Counted from the first letter of the stretch, positions 16,227 through 25,210 are shown. The stretch is 64,000 nt of DNA from Lachnospiraceae bacterium UBA3273 (GCA_002362385.1 DEUB01000021.1:1-64000); one strand, 5' to 3'. Numbers and translations are program-made. Notes: generated by a model from the sequence alone, not told the origin.

Positions 16227-16901
16227 TCATTGCCTGTTATAATACTCAATACCATCTTCCGGCTTAAAATATGTCCGTATGTATCCATCCGTAGATATAA
16301 TAACAAATTCATTGGTGCGTTCTAAATAATATACCCCGTCTCCGTCTTCCGCCTCCGTTTTGTACAATACATCTTCCGCACAGATTACTTTATTTGCGCC
16401 CTCTAAATACTCTTCCGGAGAAGTATAACCAAACTCTGCACCATGTTTATCATAATGTTCCTGTAAATATTCGGCATTACGGAATTCATAAGAAACAGCA
16501 TTTTCATTTCCTGCTTCCCATCCTGTTTCCTTTGAAACATTATCTTCATTCTGAATCCCCGGATCGGTTTCCTTTGAAACAGCATTTTCGTTACGAATCT
16601 CCGGGGCAGTCTCCTTTGAAACAGGATATCCGTTATCCGGATTTAGTGAACCCAAATAAAAAACCAGCCATATTATCAGACAAATACCGATAAATCCAAA
16701 GCGCAGCTTATTTTTCCCTGATATACCGTTTATAATACCGCTTTTTTGCTTATTATAAACGCTGCCTGTCGATCCGTTATTTAATTTCCGGCACTCCCTG
16801 CACCTTTTAGGCAGCGACAGATTTTTATCCCTGAAAAATTTAATCTCTCCGTCTTCTATTTCAAATTGTTTCCCGCACTGTTTACAGGTTCTGGTTATCA
16901 T
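16227..16901 (-). CDS. Zinc-ribbon membrane protein with BECR-like C-terminal domain
   Basis: A 224-residue protein in three parts. Residues 1-40 form a zinc ribbon (CKQCG, then CRECRK) of the probable zinc-ribbon type. A membrane helix covers about 68-88. A low-complexity linker follows with VSKET three times at 14-16 residue spacing. The C-terminal domain (about 145-224) contains HYDKHGAEFGYTSPEEYL, TNEFVIISTDGYIRTYFKP and ends GIEYYNRQ. This His-Lys-His pattern and the Arg-Thr-x-Phe-Lys-Pro strand resemble BECR-fold (barnase/EndoU/colicin E5-D/RelE) nuclease toxins. Topology puts the C-terminal domain outside the cell. It might be a degenerate nuclease, an anchored toxin, or simply a related fold. 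Confidence 0.6.
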   Translation of the reverse strand: MITRTCKQCGKQFEIEDGEIKFFRDKNLSLPKRCRECRKLNNGSTGSVYNKQKSGIINGISGKNKLRFGFIGICLIIWLVFYLGSLNPDNGYPVSKETAPEIRNENAVSKETDPGIQNEDNVSKETGWEAGNENAVSYEFRNAEYLQEHYDKHGAEFGYTSPEEYLEGANKVICAEDVLYKTEAEDGDGVYYLERTNEFVIISTDGYIRTYFKPEDGIEYYNRQ

Positions 16902-16920
16902 TGCCTTACTCCTTTAGTAC

Positions 16921-18705
16921 CTATTGCAGCAGCGATAATATTCCCTCGTTCCTCTTATTTGCCTGAGACATCATAGCCTGTCCTGCCTGCTCCAAAATAT
17001 TATGATTGGCAAACTGTACCATCTCCGTTGCCATGTCCGTATCCCTGATCCGGGATTCTGCAGCTATGGTGTTTTCTATAATATTTTCCTCATTGGCAAT
17101 GGTATGTTCAAGCCTGTTCTGCTGTGCGCCTATTTTACTGCGGTTGGTCACTACTTTGCTGAGCGCATGTTTAACGCTTCTTAAAGCATTTTTAGCCCCC
17201 TGTACGGTAGTAACGTCCAGCCTGCGGATCCCAAGTATTTCTGCATCCATTTCATCTATCTCAAGCCACATGCCGGAATCTTCTTCACACCCCGACTGTA
17301 TCCACAAAGTCAACTGGTCTTCATGATTTGTAACAGATTCCGTACTTTTATTGACCGGAATGCCTGCAAGGTTCGCATCCTGTTCTACCGCCACGATACC
17401 ATAATCAAATCCCACATCCTGCGACTGGTTTGCTCCCAGCTCAAAATTCCACATTAAACTGAATCCCAGATCCTGCTGGTAAGCATTTGTGCCCAAATGT
17501 GACGGAAGATTATCATAATATTCCCAATCGTCTATTGCATGATAATAACCGATAGAAACGCTGTCCGGCTTATTATTTCCCGTCAGAGTTATTTTTTCGG
17601 AAAAGGCCAGGGCTTTTTCCGTATCCACAATCGAAAAGCTGCCCGGCACTCCCGTATCATATATATAAGAAGAGTTTACGCCATCCGTAAAAACGGAACC
17701 CGGCTGGGAGTAAACGCAAAAATTATTCACTCTCTGGCCATTCACAAAATATCCTTCACACCTGTCGTTATTATTATACGCCGTGTCCACATGAAACATA
17801 AAATCCGTCTTTACGTCCGTACTGCCGTTGTTGATCAGAGAATATTTAACTTTATACTTTTTCTCGTCAGCTCCGCTGTCATCTATGGTAATTTCCTGTC
17901 TTACCACAATATCGATTCCCGCATCATCCTTTTTGTAATTAAAGTCCCTGCTCCAGACCGGTGTCCCCGTAGCATCGGAGACAGTGTAATTCTGTGACTG
18001 CAGGGAGCTTAAAAGTACCTGTTCGCATACTTCCGCTCCGCCGTTTTGATATTTTACCCTGATGGAAGAACTGGATGTATTTCCGTTTCCATAGATCATA
18101 TTATAGGCTTTTCCGTTTGCCGCCAGATCAGGATTATCTACAATGGCCTGTAACGCCAGCGTATTGGCAGAAGAGTTTTCGCTAAAAGGGTGCTGTCCCA
18201 ACGTAAGATCCGGCAGTCTGAAATCGCTAAAATCAATATTTCCTTCGATCATGGGCGAACCGTCTGCATTCCGGACCACTTCATCCGTTCCTCGAAATAT
18301 CTTTCTTTGGTTAAATGTGGTCTCGTCGCCAATACGGTCGATCTCTGTGATCAATTCATTGATCTCATCCTGAATATACTGTCTTTGCTTTAACGAGTTT
18401 GTGCCGTTAGCCGCCTGTACGGAAAGCTCCGTAATGCGATGGAGCATATCGTTCACTTCCGCAAGAGCCCCGTCCGCCACCTGACACAAAGATATGCCGT
18501 CCTTGGTATTCCTGACGCCCTGGGTAAGTCCCCTGATCTGCCTGCGCATACTTTCAGAAATAGATAAACCGGCAGCGTCATCCGCCGCCCGGTTGATCCT
18601 GTATCCGGAAGATAATTTTTCCGACATTTTTGCTTTCCGGTTGGATGTAATCTGATATTGACGCTGTGCATTAACAGCAGATAAATTATGAGCTGCAATG
18701 TTCAT
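16921..18705 (-). CDS. fliC: Flagellin with a large beta-rich central insertion
   Basis: A 594-residue flagellin. The N-terminal D0/D1 region (1 to about 145: MNIAAHNLSAVNAQRQY, LSSGYRINRAADDAAGL, GALAEVNDML) and C-terminal D1/D0 region (about 500-594: GAQQNRLEHTIAN, ending EGILSLLQ) are well conserved. Residues about 150-490 are a long variable domain rich in Asn, Tyr and beta strands, roughly twice the size of minimal flagellins and surface exposed. No HExxH protease motif is present. The ribosome site is AAAGGG. Upstream, ACCGATAT (minus strand, 18765-18758) loosely resembles a sigma-28 -10 box. No other flagellar gene is in the window. Confidence 0.93.
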   Translation of the reverse strand: MNIAAHNLSAVNAQRQYQITSNRKAKMSEKLSSGYRINRAADDAAGLSISESMRRQIRGLTQGVRNTKDGISLCQVADGALAEVNDMLHRITELSVQAANGTNSLKQRQYIQDEINELITEIDRIGDETTFNQRKIFRGTDEVVRNADGSPMIEGNIDFSDFRLPDLTLGQHPFSENSSANTLALQAIVDNPDLAANGKAYNMIYGNGNTSSSSIRVKYQNGGAEVCEQVLLSSLQSQNYTVSDATGTPVWSRDFNYKKDDAGIDIVVRQEITIDDSGADEKKYKVKYSLINNGSTDVKTDFMFHVDTAYNNNDRCEGYFVNGQRVNNFCVYSQPGSVFTDGVNSSYIYDTGVPGSFSIVDTEKALAFSEKITLTGNNKPDSVSIGYYHAIDDWEYYDNLPSHLGTNAYQQDLGFSLMWNFELGANQSQDVGFDYGIVAVEQDANLAGIPVNKSTESVTNHEDQLTLWIQSGCEEDSGMWLEIDEMDAEILGIRRLDVTTVQGAKNALRSVKHALSKVVTNRSKIGAQQNRLEHTIANEENIIENTIAAESRIRDTDMATEMVQFANHNILEQAGQAMMSQANKRNEGILSLLQ

Positions 18706-18812
18706 TTTACTTTTTCCCTTTCACTTCCACAAAATTAGGAAATTTATCCTATATGGTATATCGGTTAAAATATTCACAGAATAAAGTGTTTGATCCGGTT
18801 TTTATAAAACGC

Positions 18813-20291
18813 CTACCAGATCGATATCTCATGTCCAACCAGATACCTGCCGCCCTTAAGCTGTTCCACCTGAAGGCTCATGCTACAGGATACTGCGTTT
18901 AATTCTGTCATGGCAGCTTCCAGATATCCCTGTTTATAAGCCTCCGCCTGGTAACACTGATACCATTCATTCAATAACTGCTCTCCATCCAGCACATTAT
19001 AAAAAGTGTAGTTACCCATTCCCTTCTGGACGATCTGTCTGTAGCAGTCGTCATAATATGCCTGCATGCCGGCAATAATCTGTCCTTCTTCAATACCTGT
19101 ATCCGCCAGATCCCTCAGACTGCTTTCCCCGGAATCCGGCTCCAGATTACGATATGCCTGGCCGTTGCAGGCGGGAAGATTGACAGACATATCCTGCCTT
19201 AAATGGCTGTCCGCATAATCGGCGTCAGTTTTGTTAAAAAAATCATAACTGCCGTTTGCCGCATCATCCCATGTAACATCCACATGATAATATCCGTCAT
19301 CCAGCGCTACAATATTCCATGCATGTCTTTCTTCCGCATAGCCGGTACAATAATAGCAGGGAATCCCCAGCTTTTGCAAAAGATATTGAAAAGCCCTTGC
19401 ATATCCGGCGCATACCGTTTCCCCGTTGACTAAGGCACTGTAGGCGCTCTGGTTCATTTCCGCAGATACACTATAAAAAATTTTGTCTACCAGGGCGTCA
19501 TGTACATATTTCTCTTTTTCATAATCGGTGGACAGCTTTTGGGCCTCCGCCAAAATATATCCGGCATTTTCATCAAAAGCCGCCTTTGCGCTGTCCAAAT
19601 CATCCATGGTGCGGTTAAACTGCAGCTCTATTTCCACACAGGTCCCCGCCCCTGTATATTTGCAGCTATACGCCGTATCCATCCAGAAAAGTTCGGGATG
19701 GTCGTTATATACTGCCGAAAAGATATTTTTTAGTTGCCCCGGGCTAACTGATTCTACAGGTCCAAAGACCTTATTTCCCCCATTCGCATTGGCGTAAATC
19801 TGACGATATAAGCGCTGCTCCCTGTCGCTTAACATGGCGTAATACGGATAGTAGACCGCGTCAAAAGTAAGGCCATCTCCGCTGCTTCCTTCTCCCAGAC
19901 GGTCCCGAAGCTGTCTGGCCGTCTCCTCATCGATCTGCTCTTCTTCATTCTGTATTTCCTGGTAGCCGTTCCTTCCGGAAATTCTTTCCGGTACGGCTTC
20001 GGAATCCTGCTGCGGCATGGAAATATCTGAAACTCCGTCTTCCGCGGTTTTCTCATTTTCCAGGACATCCGCCGTATCTTTATTTTCTTTGCCGGCTGCA
20101 GGCAGATCTGCAGCGATTTCTGTTTCCGGACCGTCTTCTGTTTCTACCATGACAGGCCGGTTCCATTCGTCATATAAAAGTGCGGCGATGTTTTGCGCCA
20201 CTTCGGGCCTGAAAGCGCAGACTATGATCAATGCGCAAAAAACGATCAGCATACCTGCCAGAAAATATAATAATTTTTTTAAAATCTTCAT
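18813..20291 (-). CDS. Membrane-anchored transglutaminase-like protein
   Basis: A protein of about 492 residues. It has an N-terminal membrane helix (about 5-28), an acidic low-complexity linker (about 50-130), and a helical domain leading into a transglutaminase-like core with the Cys-His-Asp triad: GETVCAGYARAFQ, ERHAWNIV and HVDVTWDD. The triad is intact, so protease, deamidase or crosslinking activity outside the cell is possible. The ATG at 20291 is preferred to the one at 20363, because GGAAAGGG precedes it and a signal-anchor follows immediately. It lies between the flagellin and flavin-reductase genes on the same strand. Its substrate is unknown; cell-wall or surface proteins are likely. 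Confidence 0.85.
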   Translation of the reverse strand: MKILKKLLYFLAGMLIVFCALIIVCAFRPEVAQNIAALLYDEWNRPVMVETEDGPETEIAADLPAAGKENKDTADVLENEKTAEDGVSDISMPQQDSEAVPERISGRNGYQEIQNEEEQIDEETARQLRDRLGEGSSGDGLTFDAVYYPYYAMLSDREQRLYRQIYANANGGNKVFGPVESVSPGQLKNIFSAVYNDHPELFWMDTAYSCKYTGAGTCVEIELQFNRTMDDLDSAKAAFDENAGYILAEAQKLSTDYEKEKYVHDALVDKIFYSVSAEMNQSAYSALVNGETVCAGYARAFQYLLQKLGIPCYYCTGYAEERHAWNIVALDDGYYHVDVTWDDAANGSYDFFNKTDADYADSHLRQDMSVNLPACNGQAYRNLEPDSGESSLRDLADTGIEEGQIIAGMQAYYDDCYRQIVQKGMGNYTFYNVLDGEQLLNEWYQCYQAEAYKQGYLEAAMTELNAVSCSMSLQVEQLKGGRYLVGHEISIW

Positions 20292-20338
20292 ATTTCCCTT
20301 TCCATCTGTTTCCACCGGCAATACTATGAAAAATACGG

Positions 20339-20361
20339 GCAGCCCATACAGACCGGGCTGC
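20339..20361 (-). terminator. Terminator after the flavin reductase gene
   Basis: A 7-bp GC-rich stem (GCAGCCC with GGGCTGC, 9-base loop) is followed on the minus strand by CCGTATTTTT. It lies 32 bases after the flavin reductase stop and separates it from the transglutaminase-like gene. Confidence 0.65.
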
Positions 20362-20392
20362 ACAGGGCAGTGTACATTGCAGAATTACCGGT

Positions 20393-21010
20393 TTACCGTG
20401 TAAAGTTAGTCAGAACCTTTTCGTTTTCGGGGTGCTCTAAACCATTGGCCTTACCCAGTTCAATGCATTTCAACATCCAGGCCATATTTTTCCCGATATT
20501 ATACATGGTCATCAGCCCTTCTTTGTCCTCAGCCACCTCTCCCGGCTGAGTTCCGTAAACATGATTCCAGTAGGTGGAAGACACAACGGGCATGGAACAG
20601 ATGGTAAAATATTTGTTGATAACGTCAAAAGATGCCGTTGTTCCTGCTCTTCTGGCGCTTAGAACCGCTGCCGCCGGTTTGAAAGCAAAATGCTTTCCGC
20701 CGGAATAAAACGCGCGGTCCATAAATGTCAGCAGCCTTCCGCTGGGATGGGCATAATAGACCGGGGAACCAAAAACAAAACCGTCGGCGCTCTTTGCTTT
20801 TTCCACAAATTCATTCACGGCATCATTGAATACACAACGGCCCGTCTCCCTGCATTTACGGCAGGCAATGCAGTCAGGCAGCGCTTCGTTTCCGATAAAA
20901 ACCATTTCCGTTTCGATCCCTTCTTCCGAAAGCGCCCGCGCTACCTCCTTAAGGGCCTCATTTGTACAGCCGTTATTCCTGGAACTTCCATTGACTAACA
21001 ATACCTTCAT
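20393..21010 (-). CDS. NAD(P)H-dependent FMN reductase family protein
   Basis: A 205-residue flavodoxin-fold protein. The FMN phosphate loop is GSSRNNGCTNEAL at residues 8-20, followed by the FGSPVYYAHPSGRL isoalloxazine-binding region. It has a CIACRKCRETGRC cluster (about 48-60), as in iron-sulfur flavoproteins that carry a ferredoxin-like Cys motif. It probably reduces flavin, quinones or another acceptor with NAD(P)H. The start has an AGGAGGTATTTTTATC leader. It is divergent from the GntR/ABC operon, so a shared regulatory region is possible. Confidence 0.85.
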   Translation of the reverse strand: MKVLLVNGSSRNNGCTNEALKEVARALSEEGIETEMVFIGNEALPDCIACRKCRETGRCVFNDAVNEFVEKAKSADGFVFGSPVYYAHPSGRLLTFMDRAFYSGGKHFAFKPAAAVLSARRAGTTASFDVINKYFTICSMPVVSSTYWNHVYGTQPGEVAEDKEGLMTMYNIGKNMAWMLKCIELGKANGLEHPENEKVLTNFTR

Positions 21011-21267
21011 GATAAAAATACCTCCTGTGCTTTTGCCTTATAAAATTTTATTGTCCCGTTTTTCTTCCATGATATCTGCCCCTTTCCCGGTCGGAAAGAG
21101 CCTTAATACAACTTATTTCAATCATAGCACATATCCGGCTCATTTGCACTATGCAGACTCCGATTCAACAATAAATCGTATAAACCGTTCTTACTTAATC
21201 CAAATATCCGCCGCCTTGGGGAATATGTCCTTTACTCCCATATTTTTTATAATTTAAGAATTATGTA

Positions 21268-21296
21268 TTGACAGCAGTATATTCATGTACTATACT
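21268..21296 (+). promoter_or_regulatory. Consensus promoter of the GntR/ABC operon
   Basis: TTGACA (21268-21273), 17 bases, TATACT (21291-21296). Transcription would start near 21303, which excludes an upstream in-frame ATG at 21285 and supports GTG 21342 as the regulator start. The rest of the 330-base divergent gap (21011-21267) shows no other feature I can support. Confidence 0.88.
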
Positions 21297-21320
21297 GTAC
21301 TTGTATATATAATACAGTAT
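21292..21320. promoter_or_regulatory. GntR operator palindrome overlapping the -10 box
   Basis: An exact inverted repeat ATACTGTA (21292-21299) / TACAGTAT (21313-21320) with a 13-base spacer covers the -10 box and the transcription start. The adjacent gene encodes a YtrA-type GntR regulator, so autorepression that controls the ABC transporter is expected. Confidence 0.75.
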
Positions 21321-21341
21321 GATACAAAGGATGGTATTAAA

Positions 21342-21716
21342 GTGGAAATTTTTATAAACAATCACGCCAGCATACCAATTTACGAGCAAATTTCATCTCA
21401 GATCAAATCCATGGTTATCAGCGGAGAATTAGCGGCAGGAGAAGCCCTTCCGTCTATAAGAGGGCTTGCAAGATCTCTGCATATCAGTGTTTTGACTGTA
21501 CAAAAGGCTTATGACGAACTTCAGGCGGACGGTTTTATTGAAACGACAGCGGGAAAAGGCTGTTTTGTATCTGCTCAAAATCAGGACTTTTATTTGGAAG
21601 AACAGCAAAAAAAGATTGAAAACCATTTTACAGAGGCAATTGAAATAGCAAAAGTCAGCGGGATAAAGCTTGATAAGCTGCAATCCCTGTTAGCATTATT
21701 ATACGAGGAGGAATGA
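21342..21716 (+). CDS. GntR family regulator, YtrA type
   Basis: A regulator of about 124 residues. The winged helix (about 1-75: SIPIYEQISSQIKSMVISGE, LPSIRGLARSLHISVLTVQKAY, DGFIETTAGKGCFV) is followed by a short helical dimerisation tail. This is the small YtrA subfamily, which commonly controls ABC transporters encoded in the same operon. The GTG start at 21342 has AAAGGATGG upstream and lies after the predicted transcription start; an in-frame ATG at 21285 is upstream of it. It precedes the ABC ATPase gene by 4 bases. A palindromic operator overlaps its promoter. Confidence 0.9.
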   Translation: MEIFINNHASIPIYEQISSQIKSMVISGELAAGEALPSIRGLARSLHISVLTVQKAYDELQADGFIETTAGKGCFVSAQNQDFYLEEQQKKIENHFTEAIEIAKVSGIKLDKLQSLLALLYEEE

Positions 21717-21720
21717 CAGC

Positions 21721-22578
21721 ATGGAGAAAATCGCATTAGAATTGAACAACGTGTCAAAACAATATAAAGACTTTAATTTAGACAACGTTTCTTTTAAAGT
21801 GCCGCAGGGAAGTATCGTAGGTCTGATTGGCGAAAACGGAGCCGGGAAAAGCACGACGATCAACACCATTTTAGGTCTTATAAAAAAAGACGGTGGGACT
21901 ATCACTATGTTGGGAAAAAAAGATATTGACGCCGCGTGCCGGGAAAATATAGGGGTGGTGTTCGACGGTAATAATTATCCTGATATGCTTACTCCAAAGC
22001 AGCTTGGAAAAGTCTTTAAAAATATATACAGTTCCTGGAACAGGAAAAAATACGAGGAATTATTAAAAAAATTCAATCTTCCAACAGATAAGAAGATCAA
22101 ACAATTTTCCAAGGGCATGAAAATGAAATACGCGGTGTCAGTTGCTTTTTCCCATAATTCAAAACTGCTGATACTCGATGAGGCCACAAGCGGTCTGGAT
22201 CCGATCATGAGGGATGAAATACTGGATATGTTCTTAGATTTTATTCAGGATGAGGAAAACTCCATACTGGTGTCTTCCCATATTACAAGCGATTTAGAAA
22301 AAGTAGCCGATTATATTGTATTTATTCATGACGGAAAGATCGTATTTTCAAAACCGAAAGATGAATTGCTGGAAAACTACGGTATTATAAAATGCGGTTC
22401 TGACCTTTTTGATAAAATAGACAAAGAAAAAATGATAGCTTACAGGAAACAGGATTACGAATGGCAGATCTTAATAGACGACAGACAGTCGGCTCAAAAA
22501 AAATATCCAAAGGCTTTAATCGTTCCTGCAGGTATTGATGAAATTATGCTTATGTATGTAAAGGGGGAAATAAAATGA
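21721..22578 (+). CDS. ABC transporter ATP-binding protein (YtrB-like)
   Basis: A 285-residue ATPase with Walker A GENGAGKST (about 37-45), signature region FSKGMKMK, and Walker B LLILDEATSGLDP. The H-loop His is in VSSHITSD. The C-terminal extension of about 70 residues is typical of ABC-2 type exporter ATPases such as YtrB. With the permease that follows it should export or release an envelope-acting compound such as a peptide. It is regulated by the GntR protein upstream. The stop overlaps the permease start by four bases (ATGA). Confidence 0.93.
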   Translation: MEKIALELNNVSKQYKDFNLDNVSFKVPQGSIVGLIGENGAGKSTTINTILGLIKKDGGTITMLGKKDIDAACRENIGVVFDGNNYPDMLTPKQLGKVFKNIYSSWNRKKYEELLKKFNLPTDKKIKQFSKGMKMKYAVSVAFSHNSKLLILDEATSGLDPIMRDEILDMFLDFIQDEENSILVSSHITSDLEKVADYIVFIHDGKIVFSKPKDELLENYGIIKCGSDLFDKIDKEKMIAYRKQDYEWQILIDDRQSAQKKYPKALIVPAGIDEIMLMYVKGEIK

Positions 22579-23201
22579 AGGGATTATTACTGAAAGATTT
22601 TTACATTATACGTTCCGGACTGTTAATACTACTGCTTACTTTTATTTTTGTGGGAGCAGGCATGTCGTTTGTGATTTCCCCATGGGTGCTGCTCGTTATT
22701 TTTACCGTGACCTTGAGCTTTCAATCGGCAGTAACCGTTCAAACTGATAAATCGTCCCAATGGGACAGGTTTTCTGCTACGCTTCCCATATCAAGAAAGC
22801 AGACTATATCCAGCAAGTACATCATGTATTTGCTGCTTTCCCTCGCAGGACTGGGAATAGGTGCTGCCATCAGTATTATATGCGCATTGTTCCAAAGCAG
22901 CTTTGATACGGACTCTTTGCTTATATATTCCAGCCTGGCGGTTACCGTTTCCATACTTCCGGGAAGTATCAGCATACCCTGCTCATTCTGGCTGGACGAA
23001 GAAAAAAGCATGATAGGAACGATACTGGCCTATATGGCTACATCAGGTATTATTGTTGCCGTGGCTTTGACATTCAATAAATATATGAATCTTAAAGAAA
23101 ATATTGGTATGGTAATCGGCATACTTGCAATAATCAGCATAATTTTTTACGCCATATCATGGCTGGTGTGCCCTGCCTATATATGTAAAAAAGATATATA
23201 A
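22575..23201 (+). CDS. ABC-2 type transporter permease
   Basis: A 208-residue polytopic membrane protein with about six hydrophobic helices (about 15-33, 38-53, 80-105, 115-135, 145-168, 178-200). The short first part MKGLLLKDFYIIRSG is typical of ABC-2 family permeases where the gene is coupled to a YtrB-like ATPase. It overlaps the ATPase gene by four bases. The substrate cannot be told from sequence. It is the last gene of the GntR-controlled operon. Confidence 0.85.
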   Translation: MKGLLLKDFYIIRSGLLILLLTFIFVGAGMSFVISPWVLLVIFTVTLSFQSAVTVQTDKSSQWDRFSATLPISRKQTISSKYIMYLLLSLAGLGIGAAISIICALFQSSFDTDSLLIYSSLAVTVSILPGSISIPCSFWLDEEKSMIGTILAYMATSGIIVAVALTFNKYMNLKENIGMVIGILAIISIIFYAISWLVCPAYICKKDI

Positions 23202-23264
23202 CACGAAGATAGGAGTGCCTTCATATTTTATTTATATAACAAATAAGGAGAACGGTACACTCTT

Positions 23265-25085
23265 ATGGCTATCGGTTATTTAATCATACAGGCACGGACT
23301 GCCCATGATGCAGTTCCTTTAAAAGGCGTGCAGATCCGGATTCTAAATGATGAAGGACGAAGCGTTTATGAACTTACCACCGATGAAAGCGGCGAAACAC
23401 AGGCAATCCCTCTGGAAACCTTGAGCCGGGATTTTTCACAAAATCAATATTATATTGGAACGCCTTACTTAAGCTATGATGTATACGCCCGGGCAGCAGG
23501 CTTTCATTCCCTGCATGTGTCAGACATTCCCATTTTTGAGGAGGAAACAGCGGTTCTGCCCCTGACGCTTTTGCCCATGGAGGAAACCCAACGGAGCCCT
23601 ATGCAGGCGGAAATCTCCGTCGGCAAACCCGCTGTGGCAATGAAACAGGCGAGAAATCAGGAGGGAACCACGGCGGAAAGCCCTTATATATTGCGGCAGG
23701 TAGTAATACCCAATCCTATCACAGTGCATCTGGGAGCTCCTGCCTCTTATGCCTCCAACGTCCAGGTGTCTTTTCCCGACTATGTAAAAAATGTAGCCAG
23801 CAGTGAAATTTATCCCACCTGGCCTGATGCGGCGTTAAGAGCGAATATTTATGCGATCATAACCTTTGCTTTAAACAGGGTTTTTACGGAATGGTACAGA
23901 AGCCGCGGCTACAATTACGATATTACAAACAGCACGGCATATGACCAGTATTTTATATACGGCCGCCCGATCTATGAATCTATCAGCAGGATCGTAGATG
24001 AGATATTTAATGAGTATGTCCGCAGAAGGGGACAGGATTCTCCCTATTTTACCTCTTTCTGCAACGGAACGACCGCTACCTGTCAGGGATTGTCCCAATG
24101 GGGAACCGTTACGCTGGCAGATCAGGGGCAGTCCCCCATACAGATCCTTCGCTCTTATTATCCCAAAGATATAGAAATCGCAGAAACAAATATTATTACC
24201 GGCGTTTTATCCTCTTATCCCGGCACGCCTTTACAGACAGGCAGCAGAGGCCTCAACGTCCAGACCATACAGACTTATTTAAACAGGATACGGCAAAATT
24301 ATCCCGCCATTCCGGTCATAACCGATGAAGCAGGCGTTTTTGGCGCCAGCACAAAAGCCGCGGTAACCAAGTTTCAAAGCATTTTTAACCTGGCTGCAGA
24401 CGGCATTGTGGGAAAATCCACCTGGTACAAAATATCAAGCCTTTACGCCGGCATAACCAGGCTGGCGGAATTGGACAGCGAAGGCACTTCTTTGGGAATC
24501 GGAACCGTTCCTCCCGACAGTGTGCTCCGCCAAGGCTCCTTAGGGCCGGATGTCATTACCCTCCAGTATCTTTTAAATGTGATTTCCGAATATTATCCCG
24601 GCATTCCCGCCCCTTCCCAGAACGGCAGCTTTGATGCAGGCACCAGGGAGTCGGTCATCGCCTTCCAGCAGATGATGGGGCTTGACCCCGACGGCATCGT
24701 AGGCGCCCTTACATGGAGGGCATTATACGACATTTATCTGGGTATAGAGCAGAACGTCCCTTTACCCGGTCCCGGGACCGATACCATCGAATATGTCGTC
24801 CGTCAGGGAGATACCCTGTGGCTGCTATCCAGGAGATACGGCACTACAGTAGACGCCATTAAACGGCTCAACGGACTTACCGGCGATCTTTTAAATATCG
24901 GTCAGGTATTGAGGATCCCTTCTTCCCAGGTAAATCCTTATTTTGAATATACTGTCCGGCAGGGAGATACTCTCTGGCTGCTTTCCAGAAGATACGGTAC
25001 TACAGTAGATGCGATCAAAGCTTTGAACGGATTATCGAGCGATATGTTAAACATAGGTCAGGTATTGAAAATACCCGCACAATGA
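23265..25085 (+). CDS. SpoIID-like protein with peptidoglycan-binding and LysM repeats
   Basis: A 606-residue protein without an obvious signal peptide. Residues 1-110 form a transthyretin-like beta domain. Residues about 180-330 resemble SpoIID/LytB: ALRANIYAIITFALNRV, then GLSQWGTVTLADQG and ILRSYYPKDI. Two PG_binding_1 domains follow (about 330-395 and 430-490: GASTKAAVTKFQSIFNLAADG and DAGTRESVIAFQQMMGL), then two nearly identical LysM domains (about 508-552 and 561-605), each with QGDTLWLLSRRYGTTVDAIK. It should bind cell wall or spore cortex peptidoglycan and may act in sporulation or germination. The ribosome site AAGGAG is rather far (14 bases). Confidence 0.78.
   Translation: MAIGYLIIQARTAHDAVPLKGVQIRILNDEGRSVYELTTDESGETQAIPLETLSRDFSQNQYYIGTPYLSYDVYARAAGFHSLHVSDIPIFEEETAVLPLTLLPMEETQRSPMQAEISVGKPAVAMKQARNQEGTTAESPYILRQVVIPNPITVHLGAPASYASNVQVSFPDYVKNVASSEIYPTWPDAALRANIYAIITFALNRVFTEWYRSRGYNYDITNSTAYDQYFIYGRPIYESISRIVDEIFNEYVRRRGQDSPYFTSFCNGTTATCQGLSQWGTVTLADQGQSPIQILRSYYPKDIEIAETNIITGVLSSYPGTPLQTGSRGLNVQTIQTYLNRIRQNYPAIPVITDEAGVFGASTKAAVTKFQSIFNLAADGIVGKSTWYKISSLYAGITRLAELDSEGTSLGIGTVPPDSVLRQGSLGPDVITLQYLLNVISEYYPGIPAPSQNGSFDAGTRESVIAFQQMMGLDPDGIVGALTWRALYDIYLGIEQNVPLPGPGTDTIEYVVRQGDTLWLLSRRYGTTVDAIKRLNGLTGDLLNIGQVLRIPSSQVNPYFEYTVRQGDTLWLLSRRYGTTVDAIKALNGLSSDMLNIGQVLKIPAQ
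24789..25078 (+). repeat. Duplicated LysM-coding segment
   Basis: Two direct DNA repeats of about 130 bases (about 24789-24920 and 24947-25078) encode the two LysM domains. They share long runs such as CTACAGTAGA and GGTCAGGTATTGA and differ mostly at third codon positions. This indicates an internal duplication kept under protein-level selection. Confidence 0.75.
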
Positions 25086-25108
25086 TCTTTTCCTTAATAA
25101 ATGACTAC

Positions 25109-25183
25109 GCCGTCCTGAGGCGTAAATGCCAGTCAGGACGGCAATTGGAGGTATCCGGAAAAGGGAGGGAAAGCCCTTTCCGG
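25109..25183 (+). terminator. Two consecutive hairpins after the LysM gene
   Basis: The first stem is a perfect 10-bp GCCGTCCTGA (25109-25118) with its complement at 25133-25142. The second, 25155-25183, pairs CCGGAAAAGGG with CCCTTTCCGG with one bulge. They lie between convergent genes, and weak T-rich sequence follows. They probably end transcription in both directions. Confidence 0.65.
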
Positions 25184-25210
25184 TCGATAAAATCTTTTAT
25201 TCGACCAAAA

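Noticed and set aside
18735..18750. CsrA-type GGA hairpin in the flagellin leader
   Set aside because: AGGA-TAAATT-TCCT can form a 4-bp stem, but it is far from the ribosome site and too short to support regulation.
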